Program-made: the position numbers and the translations under genes | The notes under the pieces: model-generated | Databases searched by the model: none | Told to the model about the DNA's origin: nothing | The model's input: the letters and a program-made list of their open reading frames with translations, nothing else | Source: Paracoccus sp. S3-43 | GTDB lineage: Bacteria > Pseudomonadota > Alphaproteobacteria > Rhodobacterales > Rhodobacteraceae | DNA: 64,000 nt | Direction: 5' to 3' | Assembly: GCF_029027965.1 (NCBI RefSeq) | Contig: NZ_CP119082.1 | Span: forward strand, 1,964,001-2,028,000 | Shown: positions 9,701 to 18,191 of the stretch, in pieces | Numbering within the stretch: the stretch's first letter is position 1 | How the letters are laid out: every line of letters starts with the position of its first letter

Positions 9701-10699
9701 GCGCCACGCTCCGCAACGCTCTCCAAGGCCGTCGTATTTGGCGCCCCAGAGGTGGTGTTGCTCGATCTGCCGCAACTGACCGAGGATCAGCCTGCGCACA
9801 GGCCCTTCGCCGCAGCACATGCGGTGCCCTGGCCGGGCCAGATGACCGTTTTCCGAAGCCCTTCAACGGACGGCTTCGAACTGCTGACGAGCTTCGGAAC
9901 ACGGGCGCGTATCGGCGTTCTGGCCTTTGACTTCTGGTCGGGGCCAACCTCGCGCTTCGATCTCGGCAACGTGCTGATTGTCGATCTGCTCTCGGGCACA
10001 CTCGAGAGCGTCACCGACCTGACCCTGTTGGGCGGCGCCAACGCCCTCGCCATCGAGAGCGCACCGGGCGTCTGGGAGATCGTACAGGCGGGATCGGCCG
10101 AGCTCACGGCGCCGGGCCGCTACCGGCTGACGCGGCTTCTGCGCGGCCAGCGCGGCACCGAAGGCGCAATGGGCAATCCCGCGCCCGCGGGTGCTCGGGT
10201 CGTCGTACTCGACGGGAGCATCGCGACTCTGCCGATTGCTGAGGCTGACCTTGGCATTCCGTGGAACTGGCGTATCGGCCCGGCAAGCCGGCCTGTGAGC
10301 GACGAAACCTTCATCCCGCAGAGCTTCACGCCGGAGGGGGCCGGCCTTCGTCCGTTCTCGGCCGCCCATGTCGAGCAGCCGTGGCGCACGCCTCGCGCAC
10401 CTGGCGATCTCACGATCCGCTGGACGCGCCGTTCCCGCGCGCTGTCTGCCGAAAGCTGGGGCGCGCTCGAAGTGCCGCTGGGCGAGGAACTCGAAGCCTA
10501 CGAAGTCGAGATCCTCGACGGTGCCGCCGTGAAGCGGGTGCTTACCGCGACCACCACCAGCGCGCTCTATGCAGCCGCCGACCAGACCGCCGACTGGGGC
10601 GCAATGCTCGGCCCCGGCGACACACTGACCGTCCGCATCTTCCAGCTCTCCTCCCTTGTCGGGCGGGGAGCGCCGAAGACTGTCACGCTATCGTTCTGA
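6734..10699 (+). CDS. Baseplate multidomain 'megatron' protein with TIM-barrel domain (RcGTA gp15-like)
   Basis: A 1321-residue tail-tip protein. The N-terminus is Gly/Ala-rich and hydrophobic (residues 1-45). A glycoside-hydrolase-like TIM-barrel domain (GTA_TIM, PF13547) spans roughly residues 430-740, with YAADWSEYFGH and IDFIGIDNYMPLSDW inside it and FTELGCP near residue 656, followed by a Phage-tail_3 type region. In RcGTA the homologue is the cell-penetrating central spike. It may degrade surface glycan, but family activity is unproven. It is the largest gene here, closing the gp12-gp15 series. Confidence 0.9.
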   Translation: MATLVLGAAGAAIGGSISGAILGVSAATIGGFIGSTIGSVVDSWIVSSLAPTQRIEGARLDTLRITSATEGAVIPRLYGRMRMGGNIIWATDFREETKTTTQGGGKGGGGGKVKTTEYLYYASFAVALCEGPITGIGRIWADGKPMDLSGVTWRWYPGDETQSPDPFIAARMGAASTPAYRGTAYVVFEELALSTYGNRLPQLSFEVFRPLADPDTAEGLTRAVTMIPASGEFTYATQAIRKTDGGATVPENLNALADSTDMVEALDRLQAMAPAVESVSLVVAWFGDDLRAGSCKVRPGVEVSAKSTTPASWAVNGVSRADAFLVSRDDQDRPVYGGTPSDFAVVQAIQEMKARGLRVTFYPFILMDVPPGNTLPNPYSDNAAETGQPAFPWRGRITCSPSAGYAGSVDKSAVAATQVADFFGNASPSDFLVSGDSVRWVGSPSDWGLRRMVLHYAHLCAAAGGVDAFLIGTEMPGLTTIRSGASTYPAVQAYRDLLADVRSILGSGTKIGYAADWSEYFGHQPGDGTGDVFFHLDPLWADPEIDFIGIDNYMPLSDWRDGFEHLDAQEGWPAIYDRAYLLGNIVGGEGFDWFYASAADRSAQVRTPITDGAASKPWVFRYKDLRGWWSNAHYDRPGGVESGTATAWTPESKPVWFTELGCPAIDRGTNQPNVFFDPKSSESFTPRFSRGWRDDAIQRAYLEATYLWWGEAANNPVSSVYGGRMVHVPECAAWTWDARPYPFFPALTDVWTDGANWRLGHWLTGRLGAVSLAALVRHLCLRAGLPENLIDVIGLWGAVEGYAITALESPRASITTLSRHFGFDAVETQGVIRFLMRGRAAVASVTPDDLVAAREGDVLELTRGQETELPQALKWQVARADEDYDAALVEARRITVDTSRISSESFPFAVPPEEAERRCRRALMEAWTGRESAVFRLPPSRLALDPADVITLIHDGRGLPLRLVSTADTESRSIEALRQDREAYDLPPGAPRSATLSKAVVFGAPEVVLLDLPQLTEDQPAHRPFAAAHAVPWPGQMTVFRSPSTDGFELLTSFGTRARIGVLAFDFWSGPTSRFDLGNVLIVDLLSGTLESVTDLTLLGGANALAIESAPGVWEIVQAGSAELTAPGRYRLTRLLRGQRGTEGAMGNPAPAGARVVVLDGSIATLPIAEADLGIPWNWRIGPASRPVSDETFIPQSFTPEGAGLRPFSAAHVEQPWRTPRAPGDLTIRWTRRSRALSAESWGALEVPLGEELEAYEVEILDGAAVKRVLTATTTSALYAAADQTADWGAMLGPGDTLTVRIFQLSSLVGRGAPKTVTLSF

Positions 10700-10708
10700 A
10701 GGACTCCC

Positions 10709-11785
10709 ATGTCTGACGCCACGACCCATCTGCTGCTGCCCTACATCCTGGCGGCGCAGGCCCAGAAGCACGTCACCCACAACGAGGCGCTGCGGATCCT
10801 CGACGGGCTCGTCCAGCTCTCGGTTCTCGACCGGGATTTGACCGCGCCGCCCGGCAGCCCTGCCGATGGTGACCGCTACATCGTCGGCTCGGGCGCGACC
10901 GGCGATTGGGCCGGCTGGGATCTGAACGTCGCGCTCTGGACCGATGGCGCCTGGCTCCGTCTGCCGCCCCGCACCGGCTGGCGGGCGTGGGCCGAGGACG
11001 AGGGCCTGCTGCTCGTCTATGACGGCGCGACCTGGATCGGCACCACACCGGCGGCGCTGCAGAACATGACACTCCTGGGGCTCGGCACCACGGCGGATGC
11101 GTCGAACCCGTTCTCGGCCAAGCTGAACGCGGCACTCTGGACGGCGATGACCGTCGCCGAGGGTGGCACCGGCGATCTGTTCTACACAATGAACAAGGAG
11201 GACGCTGGCGACGATCTCGGCCTGACGCTGCAGACCGGCTTCGTGACCAAGGCGCTGGTGGGGCTCTTCGGCTCCGACCGCTTCCGCCTCGCGGTCTCGG
11301 CCGACGGCAGCACGTTCTTCGACGGGCTCAGCGTCGACAACGCCACCGGCATCGTCGACCAGCCCCGGCTGCCGCGCTTCAAGGCGTACACGAACTACGA
11401 CAACTATGTCGGCGTCGGGACCTGGACGAAGATCGGCCTGAACAACACCGACTACAACGATCAGGGAGCCTTCGACGCCGCCAACAACCACTTCGTCGCC
11501 CCGGTCGACGGCACCTACCTCTTCGGCGCGACGCTGCTCTACAAGATCAACGCCAGCACGACCGCGCGAATGAGCGGACGGCTCGTGCTGAACGGCTCCA
11601 CGGAAATTCGCGGCTCCCTCGGCGAAATCTCCGCCACCCACGTCTCGCTCGCCACCGCCATCTGGCTGCAGACCATGCTGCCGCTGGTCGCGGGAGATAC
11701 CGTCGAACTGCAGGGGTATTTCCGGGTCGCGGACGGCTATTTCGCAGCCGATCACACGTCCTTCTGGGGCTGCAAGGTCGGCTGA
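10709..11785 (+). CDS. DUF2793 tail fibre protein with C1q-like head
   Basis: A 358-residue protein. Residues 1 to about 110 (TTHLLLPYILAAQAQKHVTHNEALR) are the DUF2793 module that recurs in alphaproteobacterial phage fibres. The last 130 residues look like a C1q/TNF-type jelly roll (GTYLFGATLLY, TRMSGRLVLNG, GDTVELQGYF), a common receptor-binding head. It sits 9 bp after the megatron gene and is not part of the RcGTA core cluster, so it suggests a phage with its own host range. Host receptor is unknown. Confidence 0.82.
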   Translation: MSDATTHLLLPYILAAQAQKHVTHNEALRILDGLVQLSVLDRDLTAPPGSPADGDRYIVGSGATGDWAGWDLNVALWTDGAWLRLPPRTGWRAWAEDEGLLLVYDGATWIGTTPAALQNMTLLGLGTTADASNPFSAKLNAALWTAMTVAEGGTGDLFYTMNKEDAGDDLGLTLQTGFVTKALVGLFGSDRFRLAVSADGSTFFDGLSVDNATGIVDQPRLPRFKAYTNYDNYVGVGTWTKIGLNNTDYNDQGAFDAANNHFVAPVDGTYLFGATLLYKINASTTARMSGRLVLNGSTEIRGSLGEISATHVSLATAIWLQTMLPLVAGDTVELQGYFRVADGYFAADHTSFWGCKVG

Positions 11786-11804
11786 GCGGCGGAAGGAGGA
11801 TCCG

Positions 11805-12092
11805 ATGACACCACCCCGATCCGAGGGCTTCGTGCGCATGCCCGACGCCGAGTTCGAGGCGATCCTGACCCGGGCAGCGGAGGAAGGCGCGAAGCGCGCG
11901 CTGGCCGATGTCGGCCTCGACGGCGACGAGGCCGCGCTCGACATCCGCGATCTTCGCTCGCTCGTCGACTGCATCCGGCTGGTGCGCCGCACCGCGATGC
12001 AGACCGCCGTCCGCATGATCACCACCGGCGTCATGCTGGCGCTGCTCGCGGGCATCGCCATCAAGCTCAAGATCTTCGGCGGCAGCCCGTAG
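11805..12092 (+). CDS. DUF6127 small membrane protein
   Basis: A 95-residue protein with a helical N-terminal part (DAEFEAILTRAAEEGAKRAL), a short D-x-R-D-L-R-S-L segment, and one C-terminal membrane helix (TTGVMLALLAGIAIKLKIF). This matches the DUF6127 family found at this site in Rhodobacterales prophages. Function is unknown; a holin-like or membrane-tethering role is only an inference from the lysis gene neighbours. The start has GGAGG upstream. Confidence 0.72.
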   Translation: MTPPRSEGFVRMPDAEFEAILTRAAEEGAKRALADVGLDGDEAALDIRDLRSLVDCIRLVRRTAMQTAVRMITTGVMLALLAGIAIKLKIFGGSP

Positions 12093-12127
12093 CCGCTCGC
12101 CATCCCCATTCATCAGCCCAACCGCAC

Positions 12128-12149
12128 CCGCCCTTGAGGCGGTTTTTTT
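12128..12149 (+). terminator. Intrinsic terminator after the tail operon
   Basis: A 5-bp stem CCGCC/GGCGG with loop CTTGA is followed directly by seven T residues. It lies between DUF6127 and the peptidase gene and would end or attenuate the tail transcript before the lysis genes. Confidence 0.7.
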
Positions 12150-12165
12150 CGTTTCGGAGGACCCC

Positions 12166-12840
12166 ATGACCACGACCTTCCACCGCCATTGGCGTGATGT
12201 GCCTGAGGGCACCTGGCGCTGGCCGAATTTCTCACCCGCCGAGATTGCCTGCCGGGGCACCGGCAAGCTGCTGATCAACGAACCCGCGCTCGACAAGCTG
12301 CAGGCGCTACGCGACCGGCTGGGCAAGCCGCTGATCGTTCGCTCCGCCTACCGCAGCCCAGAGCACAACCGCGCCGTCGGCGGCGCGACCCGGTCGAAGC
12401 ATCTCGACGGAGCCGCCTTCGACATCGCCATGGCGAACCACGACCCGGTGGCGTTCGAGGCCGCGGCGCGGGAGGTCGGGTTCCTCGGCTTCGGGTTCTA
12501 CCCGCGCTCGGGCTTCATCCATGCCGATCTCGGGCCCGCACGGCAGTGGGGCGAGCGCTTCCCGGTCCGGGAGACGGCTTTCGTAGCCGAGACGCCGCCC
12601 GCGCGCGAAGTGCTGGCCGACAGCCGCACCATGAAGGGCGGTGGCGCGGCTGGCGTGGCGACGTTGGGTGCTGCGGGCGTCGAGGTGGCGCAGAGCGTCC
12701 TGGCCGAGACCCAGACCGCCATCCTGCCGCTGGTGCCGTATCTCGACACCCTGCGCTGGGTGTTCATCGCCGTGGCGCTCGGCGGCATCGCGGTCACGAT
12801 CTACGCGCGTCTCGACGACTGGCGCCGGGGGCAGCGGTGA
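12166..12840 (+). CDS. M15-type peptidase, endolysin-like, with C-terminal membrane helix
   Basis: A 224-residue protein. Residues 10-130 match Peptidase_M15_3 (PF08291), with the metal-ligand pattern SKHLDGAAFDI and a second His in GFIHADLG. Such enzymes cut peptide cross-links in peptidoglycan. A hydrophobic helix follows near residues 190-215 (WVFIAVALGGIAVTIY), so the enzyme may be membrane tethered like a signal-arrest endolysin in reverse orientation. The start has GGAGG 5 bases upstream. The stop overlaps the GTG of the next gene. Confidence 0.83.
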   Translation: MTTTFHRHWRDVPEGTWRWPNFSPAEIACRGTGKLLINEPALDKLQALRDRLGKPLIVRSAYRSPEHNRAVGGATRSKHLDGAAFDIAMANHDPVAFEAAAREVGFLGFGFYPRSGFIHADLGPARQWGERFPVRETAFVAETPPAREVLADSRTMKGGGAAGVATLGAAGVEVAQSVLAETQTAILPLVPYLDTLRWVFIAVALGGIAVTIYARLDDWRRGQR

Positions 12841-13094
12841 TCGCCGCGCTCCTCAGCGGGATCGCCGCGAGTCCGTGGATGCGGGCGGCGCTGCGCTACG
12901 GCGTCACCGCGTTCGCGATCCTTCTGTTCCTGCTGGCCCTGCGCCGTTCCGGCGAGCGCGCCGGCCGGCTGGCCGAGCAGCTCGAGACCACGGAGAGAAG
13001 CCATGATGCACAACGAAGGATGCTCGAGGCGGCGGCGCATCGCCCTCGGTCTCGTGACGATCTGGCTGAGCGGCTGCGCGACGGGCGCTTCTGA
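12837..13094 (+). CDS. Rz-like inner-membrane spanin (predicted)
   Basis: An 85-residue protein starting at GTG 12837, which overlaps the peptidase stop (GTGA). One N-terminal membrane helix (YGVTAFAILLFLLAL) is followed by a charged helical region (ERAGRLAEQLETTERSHDAQRRMLEAAAHR) suited to a periplasmic coiled coil. This is the topology of an i-spanin, and a lipoprotein gene starts inside it in another frame. There is no sequence family I can name; the call rests on architecture and position. Confidence 0.62.
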   Translation: MIAALLSGIAASPWMRAALRYGVTAFAILLFLLALRRSGERAGRLAEQLETTERSHDAQRRMLEAAAHRPRSRDDLAERLRDGRF

Positions 13095-13260
13095 CCTTGG
13101 CGGCGTCCGGGCGTGTCCGCCGGTCCCCGAGTATAGCAGTGATTTCCAAGCTCGGGCGGCCGAGGAACTGGCCCTGCTGCCGCATGGTTCGGTCATTGGC
13201 GAGATGCTGAGCGACTACGCCGTTATGCGGGAGCAGGCGCGCCTGTGTTCTCGTCCCTGA
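13003..13260 (+). CDS. Rz1-like outer-membrane lipoprotein spanin (predicted)
   Basis: An 85-residue protein whose start lies 92 bp before the end of the Rz-like gene, in a different frame. It has an Arg-rich N-terminus, a hydrophobic helix and a lipobox LSGC near residue 25, then a short mature domain of about 60 residues (ACPPVPEY...). An o-spanin joins the i-spanin across the periplasm to disrupt the outer membrane. The start has GGAGAGAAGCC upstream. It is the last phage gene before the metal genes. Confidence 0.65.
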   Translation: MMHNEGCSRRRRIALGLVTIWLSGCATGASDLGGVRACPPVPEYSSDFQARAAEELALLPHGSVIGEMLSDYAVMREQARLCSRP

Positions 13261-13289
13261 TCAGAACCGGTGCATGTCCAGCTTCAAAG

Positions 13290-13769
13290 TCACGCGGCAG
13301 CGTAGCTGGTGAAGACTTCGGTCGATCCATCGCCTCGGATGAGGAACACGTCGTAGGCTTCGCGCTCGCTTTCCGGCCCCATCCCGGGGGACCCAAAGGG
13401 CATGCCCGGCACTGCGAGGCCAATAGCGTCAGGGCGTTCCCCCAGCAGACGGCGAATGTCGGCAACGGGCACGTGGCCCTCGATCATGTAGCCTTCGATG
13501 CGGCCTGTATGGCAGGAGGCCATCTCCTGCGGGATTCCGTTGTCCAGCTTGTAACGCATCAGAAGCGTCCCGGCGCTCGCCTCGGTCGTGACGGAGAAGC
13601 CGTCGTTCTCGAGGATCTCGATCCAGGCCGAGCAGCAGCCGCAGTTGGGGTCCTTCATCACGTGGATCGCCGGTCCGGCACCTTGCGCCAGAGCCCTCAA
13701 GGGCGACGCAGCCACCAGCGCAGCTGCGCCGACCAGAAGCGTGCGGCGGGAAAAAGTGTCTTGGTTCAT
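13290..13769 (-). CDS. copG: DUF411 periplasmic copper-binding protein (CopG-like)
   Basis: A 159-residue protein with a Tat-like signal (SRRTLLVGAAALVAA) and the DUF411 Cys motif PNCGCCSAW plus SCHTGRIEGY. The CxCC set and downstream Cys match Pseudomonas CopG, a periplasmic protein with a copper-sulfur cluster. It would buffer or change the redox state of periplasmic copper. The ATG at 13769 is preceded by GGAAG; an upstream in-frame ATG would remove the signal from the N-terminus. It ends 30 bp from the convergent phage spanin gene. Confidence 0.85.
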   Translation of the reverse strand: MNQDTFSRRTLLVGAAALVAASPLRALAQGAGPAIHVMKDPNCGCCSAWIEILENDGFSVTTEASAGTLLMRYKLDNGIPQEMASCHTGRIEGYMIEGHVPVADIRRLLGERPDAIGLAVPGMPFGSPGMGPESEREAYDVFLIRGDGSTEVFTSYAAA

Positions 13770-13808
13770 CTCATCTTCCTTTCGAGATTGCATGGGTGGA
13801 CTGACAGG

Positions 13809-16142
13809 TCAGAGATCGACCCGCCTGAGCCGCAACGCATTGGTAATCACCGAGACCGACGACAGGCTCATCGCCGCCGCGGCGATCATCGGCGAGAGCA
13901 GAAGTCCGGTGACAGGGTAAAGCAGCCCGGCGGCGATGGGGACGCCAAGCGCGTTGTATGCGAAGGCGAAGAACAGGTTCTGCTTGATGTTGCGCAGGGT
14001 GGCGCGGGCGAGCTTGCGCGCCCGCACGATGCCCATCAGGTCGCCGCCCAACAGGGTGATGCCTGCGCTTTCCATCGCCACATCGGCCCCGGTGCCCATG
14101 GCGATGCCGACATCGGCCGCGGCCAGCGCGGGCGCGTCGTTCACCCCGTCGCCCGCCATCGCGATCTTGTGGCCGTCGCGGCGTAACTGGTCGATCAGGT
14201 CCTTCTTTGCCTCGGGCAGGATGCCCGCACGCACTTCATCGATGCCGAGCTTGCCCGCCACCGCCTGGGCCGTGCGCTCGTTGTCGCCGGTCGCCATGAT
14301 GACCCGCAGACCCTGGGCATGAAGTTCCCTGATGGCTTGCGCGGTGCTGTCTTTGATCGGGTCGGCGACCGCCACGATGCCGACGAGCGCGCCATCAAGA
14401 GCGACGAACATCGCCGTCTTGCCCTCGGTGCGCAGGGTGTCGGCGTTTGCCTCGGCCTGCGCGGTGTCGAGCCCCATCTCCCGCATCATCGCCGCGTTGC
14501 CGAGCGCCACCGCGCGCCCACCGACGCGGCCCTGCACGCCCTTTCCGGTGACGGCGTCGAAGTCCGTGGCCTCCTGACGCGGCGCACCCTGCGCCTCGGC
14601 TCCCTCAACGATCGCCTCAGCCAGCGGGTGTTCCGAGCCGCGCTCCAGAGCTGCGGCCAGCGACAGCAGGTCTGTCTCGGCGGTGTCGCCAAGCGCCACA
14701 ACGTCCGTCAGCTTCGGCTTGCCCATGGTCAGCGTGCCGGTCTTGTCGACGATGAGCGTATCGACACCCGCCATACGCTCCAGCGCCTCGGCGTCCTTGA
14801 TCAGCACGCCCGCCTGTGCGCCGCGCCCCGCGGCCGTGGTGATGGAGATCGGCGTCGCAAGGCCAAGCGCGCATGGGCAGGCAATGATGAGGACGGACAC
14901 TGCAGAGGCGATGGCAAAGACCAGCGCGGGTTCCGGCCCGAAGATCATCCAGACTATGAAGGCTATGATGGCGATGGCGACCACGGTTGGCACGAACACC
15001 GCCGACACGCGGTCGGCCAGACCCTGGATCGGTGCGCGCGAGCGGCGCGCGTTCGACACCATCGCCACGATCTGCGCCAGAACGGTGTCGGACCCGACCT
15101 TGCCCGCCTCGATCACCAAGGAACCGTTCTTGTTGATCGTGGCGCCGGTCACCGCATGGCCCGGGCCCTTTTCGACCGGCATGGACTCGCCGGTCAGCAT
15201 GCTCTCGTCCAGCGAAGACCGACCCTCGATCACCGTCCCGTCCACAGGCACCGCATCGCCCGGGCGCACGCGCAGCCGGTCGCCCTCCATGATGTTCTCC
15301 AGCGGCGCGTCGTATTCGGTGCCGTCCGGCAGGATGCGCCGCGCCGTCTTGGGCGCCAGATCCAGAAGTGCGCGGATCGCGTCACCTGTGCGTTCGCGCG
15401 CTCGTAGTTCCAGCACCTGACCCACGAAGACCAGCGCGACGATCACCACCGCCGCCTCAAAATAGGTGCCGACGCCGTGGCCCATCCGGTACTGTTCGGG
15501 AAAGAGGCCCGGCAGGAACGTCGCGACGATCGAGTAAAGATAGGCCGCCGCCACGCCGATGCTGATCAGCGTCCACATGTTGGGGCTGCGGTTCACGATC
15601 GAGTCCCAGCCGCGCCGGAAGAACGGCAAGGCGGCCCAGAGGATGATCGGCGTGGCCAGCATGAATTCGAGATAGCTGGCGGTCTGATGCCCGATCCAGT
15701 CGCGCACCGGCAGCGCGACCAGTTCACCCATCGTCAGGATAATGAGCGGCACCGCCGCCGCGGCGGAAATCCACATCCGGCGGGTGAAGTCGGTCAACTC
15801 CTCGCTCGGCTCGTCCGAGGGAACCATCGGCTCCAGCGCCATGCCGCAGATCGGGCAGGAACCCGGCGCATCCCGGACGATCTCGGGGTGCATCGGACAG
15901 GTGTACTGGACGTTGGCCGGAGCAGCCTTCTTCTGCCCGGCAGCCCTGCCGGAGGCGTAGAACCACGGATCCGCCTCGAACTTCGTCTGGCATTTCTCCG
16001 AGCAGAAATGAAAGGTCTCGCCCTGGAACGCGGCGTGACGCCCGTCCGTCTTGACCGCGACCGTCATCCCGCAGACCGGGTCCTTCGCCGTCTCTGTCCC
16101 CGCCGGGATATCGGGCGCCGCGTGTTGGTGATCATGCTCCAT
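13809..16142 (-). CDS. copA: Copper-exporting P-type ATPase with YHS and heavy-metal-binding N-terminal domains
   Basis: A 777-residue P1B ATPase that pumps Cu(I) out of the cytoplasm. The N-terminus carries a His-rich start, a YHS domain ([11 protein letters not shown], residues 20-60) and a [19 protein letters not shown] heavy-metal-binding domain instead of an HMA domain. Core motifs are [14 protein letters not shown] in the transport helix, DKTGTLT and [13 protein letters not shown] with the preceding pattern indicates a monovalent copper pump. A CueR-type promoter lies just upstream, so induction by copper is likely. Confidence 0.93.
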   Translation of the reverse strand: MEHDHQHAAPDIPAGTETAKDPVCGMTVAVKTDGRHAAFQGETFHFCSEKCQTKFEADPWFYASGRAAGQKKAAPANVQYTCPMHPEIVRDAPGSCPICGMALEPMVPSDEPSEELTDFTRRMWISAAAAVPLIILTMGELVALPVRDWIGHQTASYLEFMLATPIILWAALPFFRRGWDSIVNRSPNMWTLISIGVAAAYLYSIVATFLPGLFPEQYRMGHGVGTYFEAAVVIVALVFVGQVLELRARERTGDAIRALLDLAPKTARRILPDGTEYDAPLENIMEGDRLRVRPGDAVPVDGTVIEGRSSLDESMLTGESMPVEKGPGHAVTGATINKNGSLVIEAGKVGSDTVLAQIVAMVSNARRSRAPIQGLADRVSAVFVPTVVAIAIIAFIVWMIFGPEPALVFAIASAVSVLIIACPCALGLATPISITTAAGRGAQAGVLIKDAEALERMAGVDTLIVDKTGTLTMGKPKLTDVVALGDTAETDLLSLAAALERGSEHPLAEAIVEGAEAQGAPRQEATDFDAVTGKGVQGRVGGRAVALGNAAMMREMGLDTAQAEANADTLRTEGKTAMFVALDGALVGIVAVADPIKDSTAQAIRELHAQGLRVIMATGDNERTAQAVAGKLGIDEVRAGILPEAKKDLIDQLRRDGHKIAMAGDGVNDAPALAAADVGIAMGTGADVAMESAGITLLGGDLMGIVRARKLARATLRNIKQNLFFAFAYNALGVPIAAGLLYPVTGLLLSPMIAAAAMSLSSVSVITNALRLRRVDL

Positions 16143-16171
16143 GTTTTGCCAGCCTTTCAGTATTTCGTTTC

Positions 16172-16202
16172 AGCTTGCAGCCTCCAGCCGTTGGAAGCTC
16201 AA
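16172..16202 (-). promoter_or_regulatory. CueR/MerR-type promoter of copA
   Basis: On the - strand, a -35 TTGAGC (16202-16197) and a -10 CAAGCT (16177-16172) are separated by 19 bp, the overlong spacing that MerR activators need. The spacer region contains the near-perfect inverted repeat AGCTTCCA-n5-TGGAGGCT (one mismatch), close to the CueR box CTTCC-n-GGAAG. The copA start is 30 bp downstream of the -10. No second MerR gene is in the window, so the CueR itself must be encoded elsewhere. Confidence 0.65.
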
Positions 16203-16208
16203 GCTCTT

Positions 16209-17519
16209 TCATTGGTGGTCGTGAGCATCTTCCGGGGCGGGATTGCGTGCGAGGAAGATCCCGACAAACAGGAACACCAGCGCCATGCCGATCGCACCCA
16301 GGACGACAATGAGGGGGTCGGACTGCCACTTCATCGCGGCGAAGGCGGCCAGCACCGCCGCGTCCAGCGCGATGGCCGTCAGCAACACCCAGCCCCGTGC
16401 GCCGATGTCCTCACGCAGGTGCCGGAACACGCCCCAGTGGATGATGATGTCCATCACCAGATAGAAGAAGGCCCCGAGAGACGCGATCCGGCTGAGGTCG
16501 AAGAAGACCGTGAGAAAGCCCGCGATCACAACTGTGTAGACGAGTGTGTGGTCCTTGATCGTGCCCGGCATCCCGAAATGGCTGTGCGGGATCATTTTCA
16601 TGTCGGTCAGCATCGCCAGCATCCGCGAGACCGCGAACACGCTGGCGATCAGACCTGACGCCGTGGCCACCAGCGCCAGCGCCACCGTCAGGTAGAAGCC
16701 GGTCTGACCGAGGGAGGGCTGGGCCGCTTCGGCCAACGCGTAGTCCTTCGCCGCCACGATACGGTCGAGCGGCAGGCTGGAGCCGACCGCGAAGGCCACC
16801 AGCAGATAGACGACGACGCAGATGGCAATCGACCAGATGATGGCCCGGCCCACATTGCGGTGCGGGTCGGTGACCTCTGCGCCGCTGTTGGTGATGGTCG
16901 TGAAGCCCTTGAAGGCCAGGATCGACAGCGCAACCGACGCCACGAAGCCGGTGGCGCCCATGTCTCCACCTGTCGCCTCGAACGAGATGCCGCTCGCCCA
17001 GAGGCCGGCTGCCCCGAACAGCGCGATGCCGCCCACCTTGAGAACGGCCATGACGATGGACAAAAGCCCGACCGACCGGTTGCCCGATACGTTCACGAGC
17101 CAGGCGAAGACGATCAGCCCGACGCCGAGGATTGGCACCAGCACGCTATCCGGATCGCCGCCGAACGCCCGCAGTGTGTAGGTGCCGAATGTGCGCGCGA
17201 CGAGGCTTTCGTTGATCACCATCGACAGGGCCATCAGGAGTGCAGCACCCGCCGCGACCGTCGTCGGGCCGTACGCCTTCTTCAGGATCATCCCGATGCC
17301 GCCCGCTGACGGATACGCGTTCGACATCTTGATGTAGGTGTAGGCGCTGAACGCGGTCACGATGGCGCCGACGACGAACGAGCGCGGGAAGAGCGGTCCG
17401 GCAAGTTCGGCGATCTGTCCGGTCAGCGCGAAGATGCCCGCGCCGATCATCACGCCGGTTCCCATGGCCACTGCGCCCGGCAGGGTAATGCTGTTCTTCT
17501 CGTAATCGCTTTTCGTCAT
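16209..17519 (-). CDS. APC-superfamily amino acid/polyamine permease
   Basis: A 436-residue inner-membrane protein with about 12 hydrophobic helices. The first helix has the APC helix-1 pattern GVMIGAGIFALTGQ, and ITNSGAEVTDPHRNVGRAI matches the conserved loop of APC transporters. Substrate is unknown. Its ATG overlaps the stop of the TVP38 gene (ATGA at 17516-17519), so these two are co-translated. Its presence inside a copper block is recurrent in mobile metal islands but its role there is not known. Confidence 0.82.
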   Translation of the reverse strand: MTKSDYEKNSITLPGAVAMGTGVMIGAGIFALTGQIAELAGPLFPRSFVVGAIVTAFSAYTYIKMSNAYPSAGGIGMILKKAYGPTTVAAGAALLMALSMVINESLVARTFGTYTLRAFGGDPDSVLVPILGVGLIVFAWLVNVSGNRSVGLLSIVMAVLKVGGIALFGAAGLWASGISFEATGGDMGATGFVASVALSILAFKGFTTITNSGAEVTDPHRNVGRAIIWSIAICVVVYLLVAFAVGSSLPLDRIVAAKDYALAEAAQPSLGQTGFYLTVALALVATASGLIASVFAVSRMLAMLTDMKMIPHSHFGMPGTIKDHTLVYTVVIAGFLTVFFDLSRIASLGAFFYLVMDIIIHWGVFRHLREDIGARGWVLLTAIALDAAVLAAFAAMKWQSDPLIVVLGAIGMALVFLFVGIFLARNPAPEDAHDHQ

Positions 17520-18190
17520 GGATTTTCCTTTTCAGGCTTTTGCCGCAGCGCCACCCAGAGCAGCGGCAGCCCCGTCACAAGCCCGAGTCCGAGCACCGCC
17601 CATGTCGCGCGCCCGAGGTCTCCGCTAACCGCCTCACCGCCGAAATGTGCCAGCAGGAAGCTTGCCGGGATGATCCCCGCCAATGTTGCGAGGGCGAAAA
17701 GCCAGGCGTGCAATCGGCTCAGTCCGGCCGCGTAGCTGATCATGTCGAAGGACACGAAGGGCATCAGGCGGCTGGCAAAAACCGTCGCCGTCAACGCGGT
17801 CTGCGAGCCGAGAAGCCCGGCATCGACGCGATCACCGAACACCCGCCGCAAGACATCATGCCCCAGAACCCGTGCGAGACCGAAGGCGATCAGCGCCCCG
17901 AGCTCGGCGCCGATGACGACCTGCACGGTCCCCCAGAGATGTCCGTAGGCCGCTCCGGCCGCCAGTGCGATCGGCGCGCTCGGGATGGGGCTGGCCACGA
18001 CCGCAAGGGTCATAAGCGTGACGATCAGGACCGGCCCCCAGAGACCGGCGCGCGCCACCAGCATTTCCAGACGCTCGACGTCCAGAAGGCTGCGCGCCTC
18101 GGCGAATACCGAAGGCGCGAACTGCCAGACAGCGAGCAGTCCGATCCCGAGGATCGCAAGGCCCGTGAGGATGGCGGCGCGCAGGCTCAT
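17516..18190 (-). CDS. TVP38/TMEM64 (SNARE-associated, DedA-like) membrane protein
   Basis: A 224-residue membrane protein with five or six helices. The PIPSAPIALAAGAAYGHLWGT and ASRLMPFVSFDMISYAAGLS segments match the VTT domain of TVP38 proteins, which in other systems act as lipid scramblases or relate to selenite and mercury uptake. Its stop overlaps the permease start. The start is 2 bp after the DUF302 stop. The function in this copper context is unknown. Confidence 0.85.
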   Translation of the reverse strand: MSLRAAILTGLAILGIGLLAVWQFAPSVFAEARSLLDVERLEMLVARAGLWGPVLIVTLMTLAVVASPIPSAPIALAAGAAYGHLWGTVQVVIGAELGALIAFGLARVLGHDVLRRVFGDRVDAGLLGSQTALTATVFASRLMPFVSFDMISYAAGLSRLHAWLFALATLAGIIPASFLLAHFGGEAVSGDLGRATWAVLGLGLVTGLPLLWVALRQKPEKENP

Positions 18191-18191
18191 C

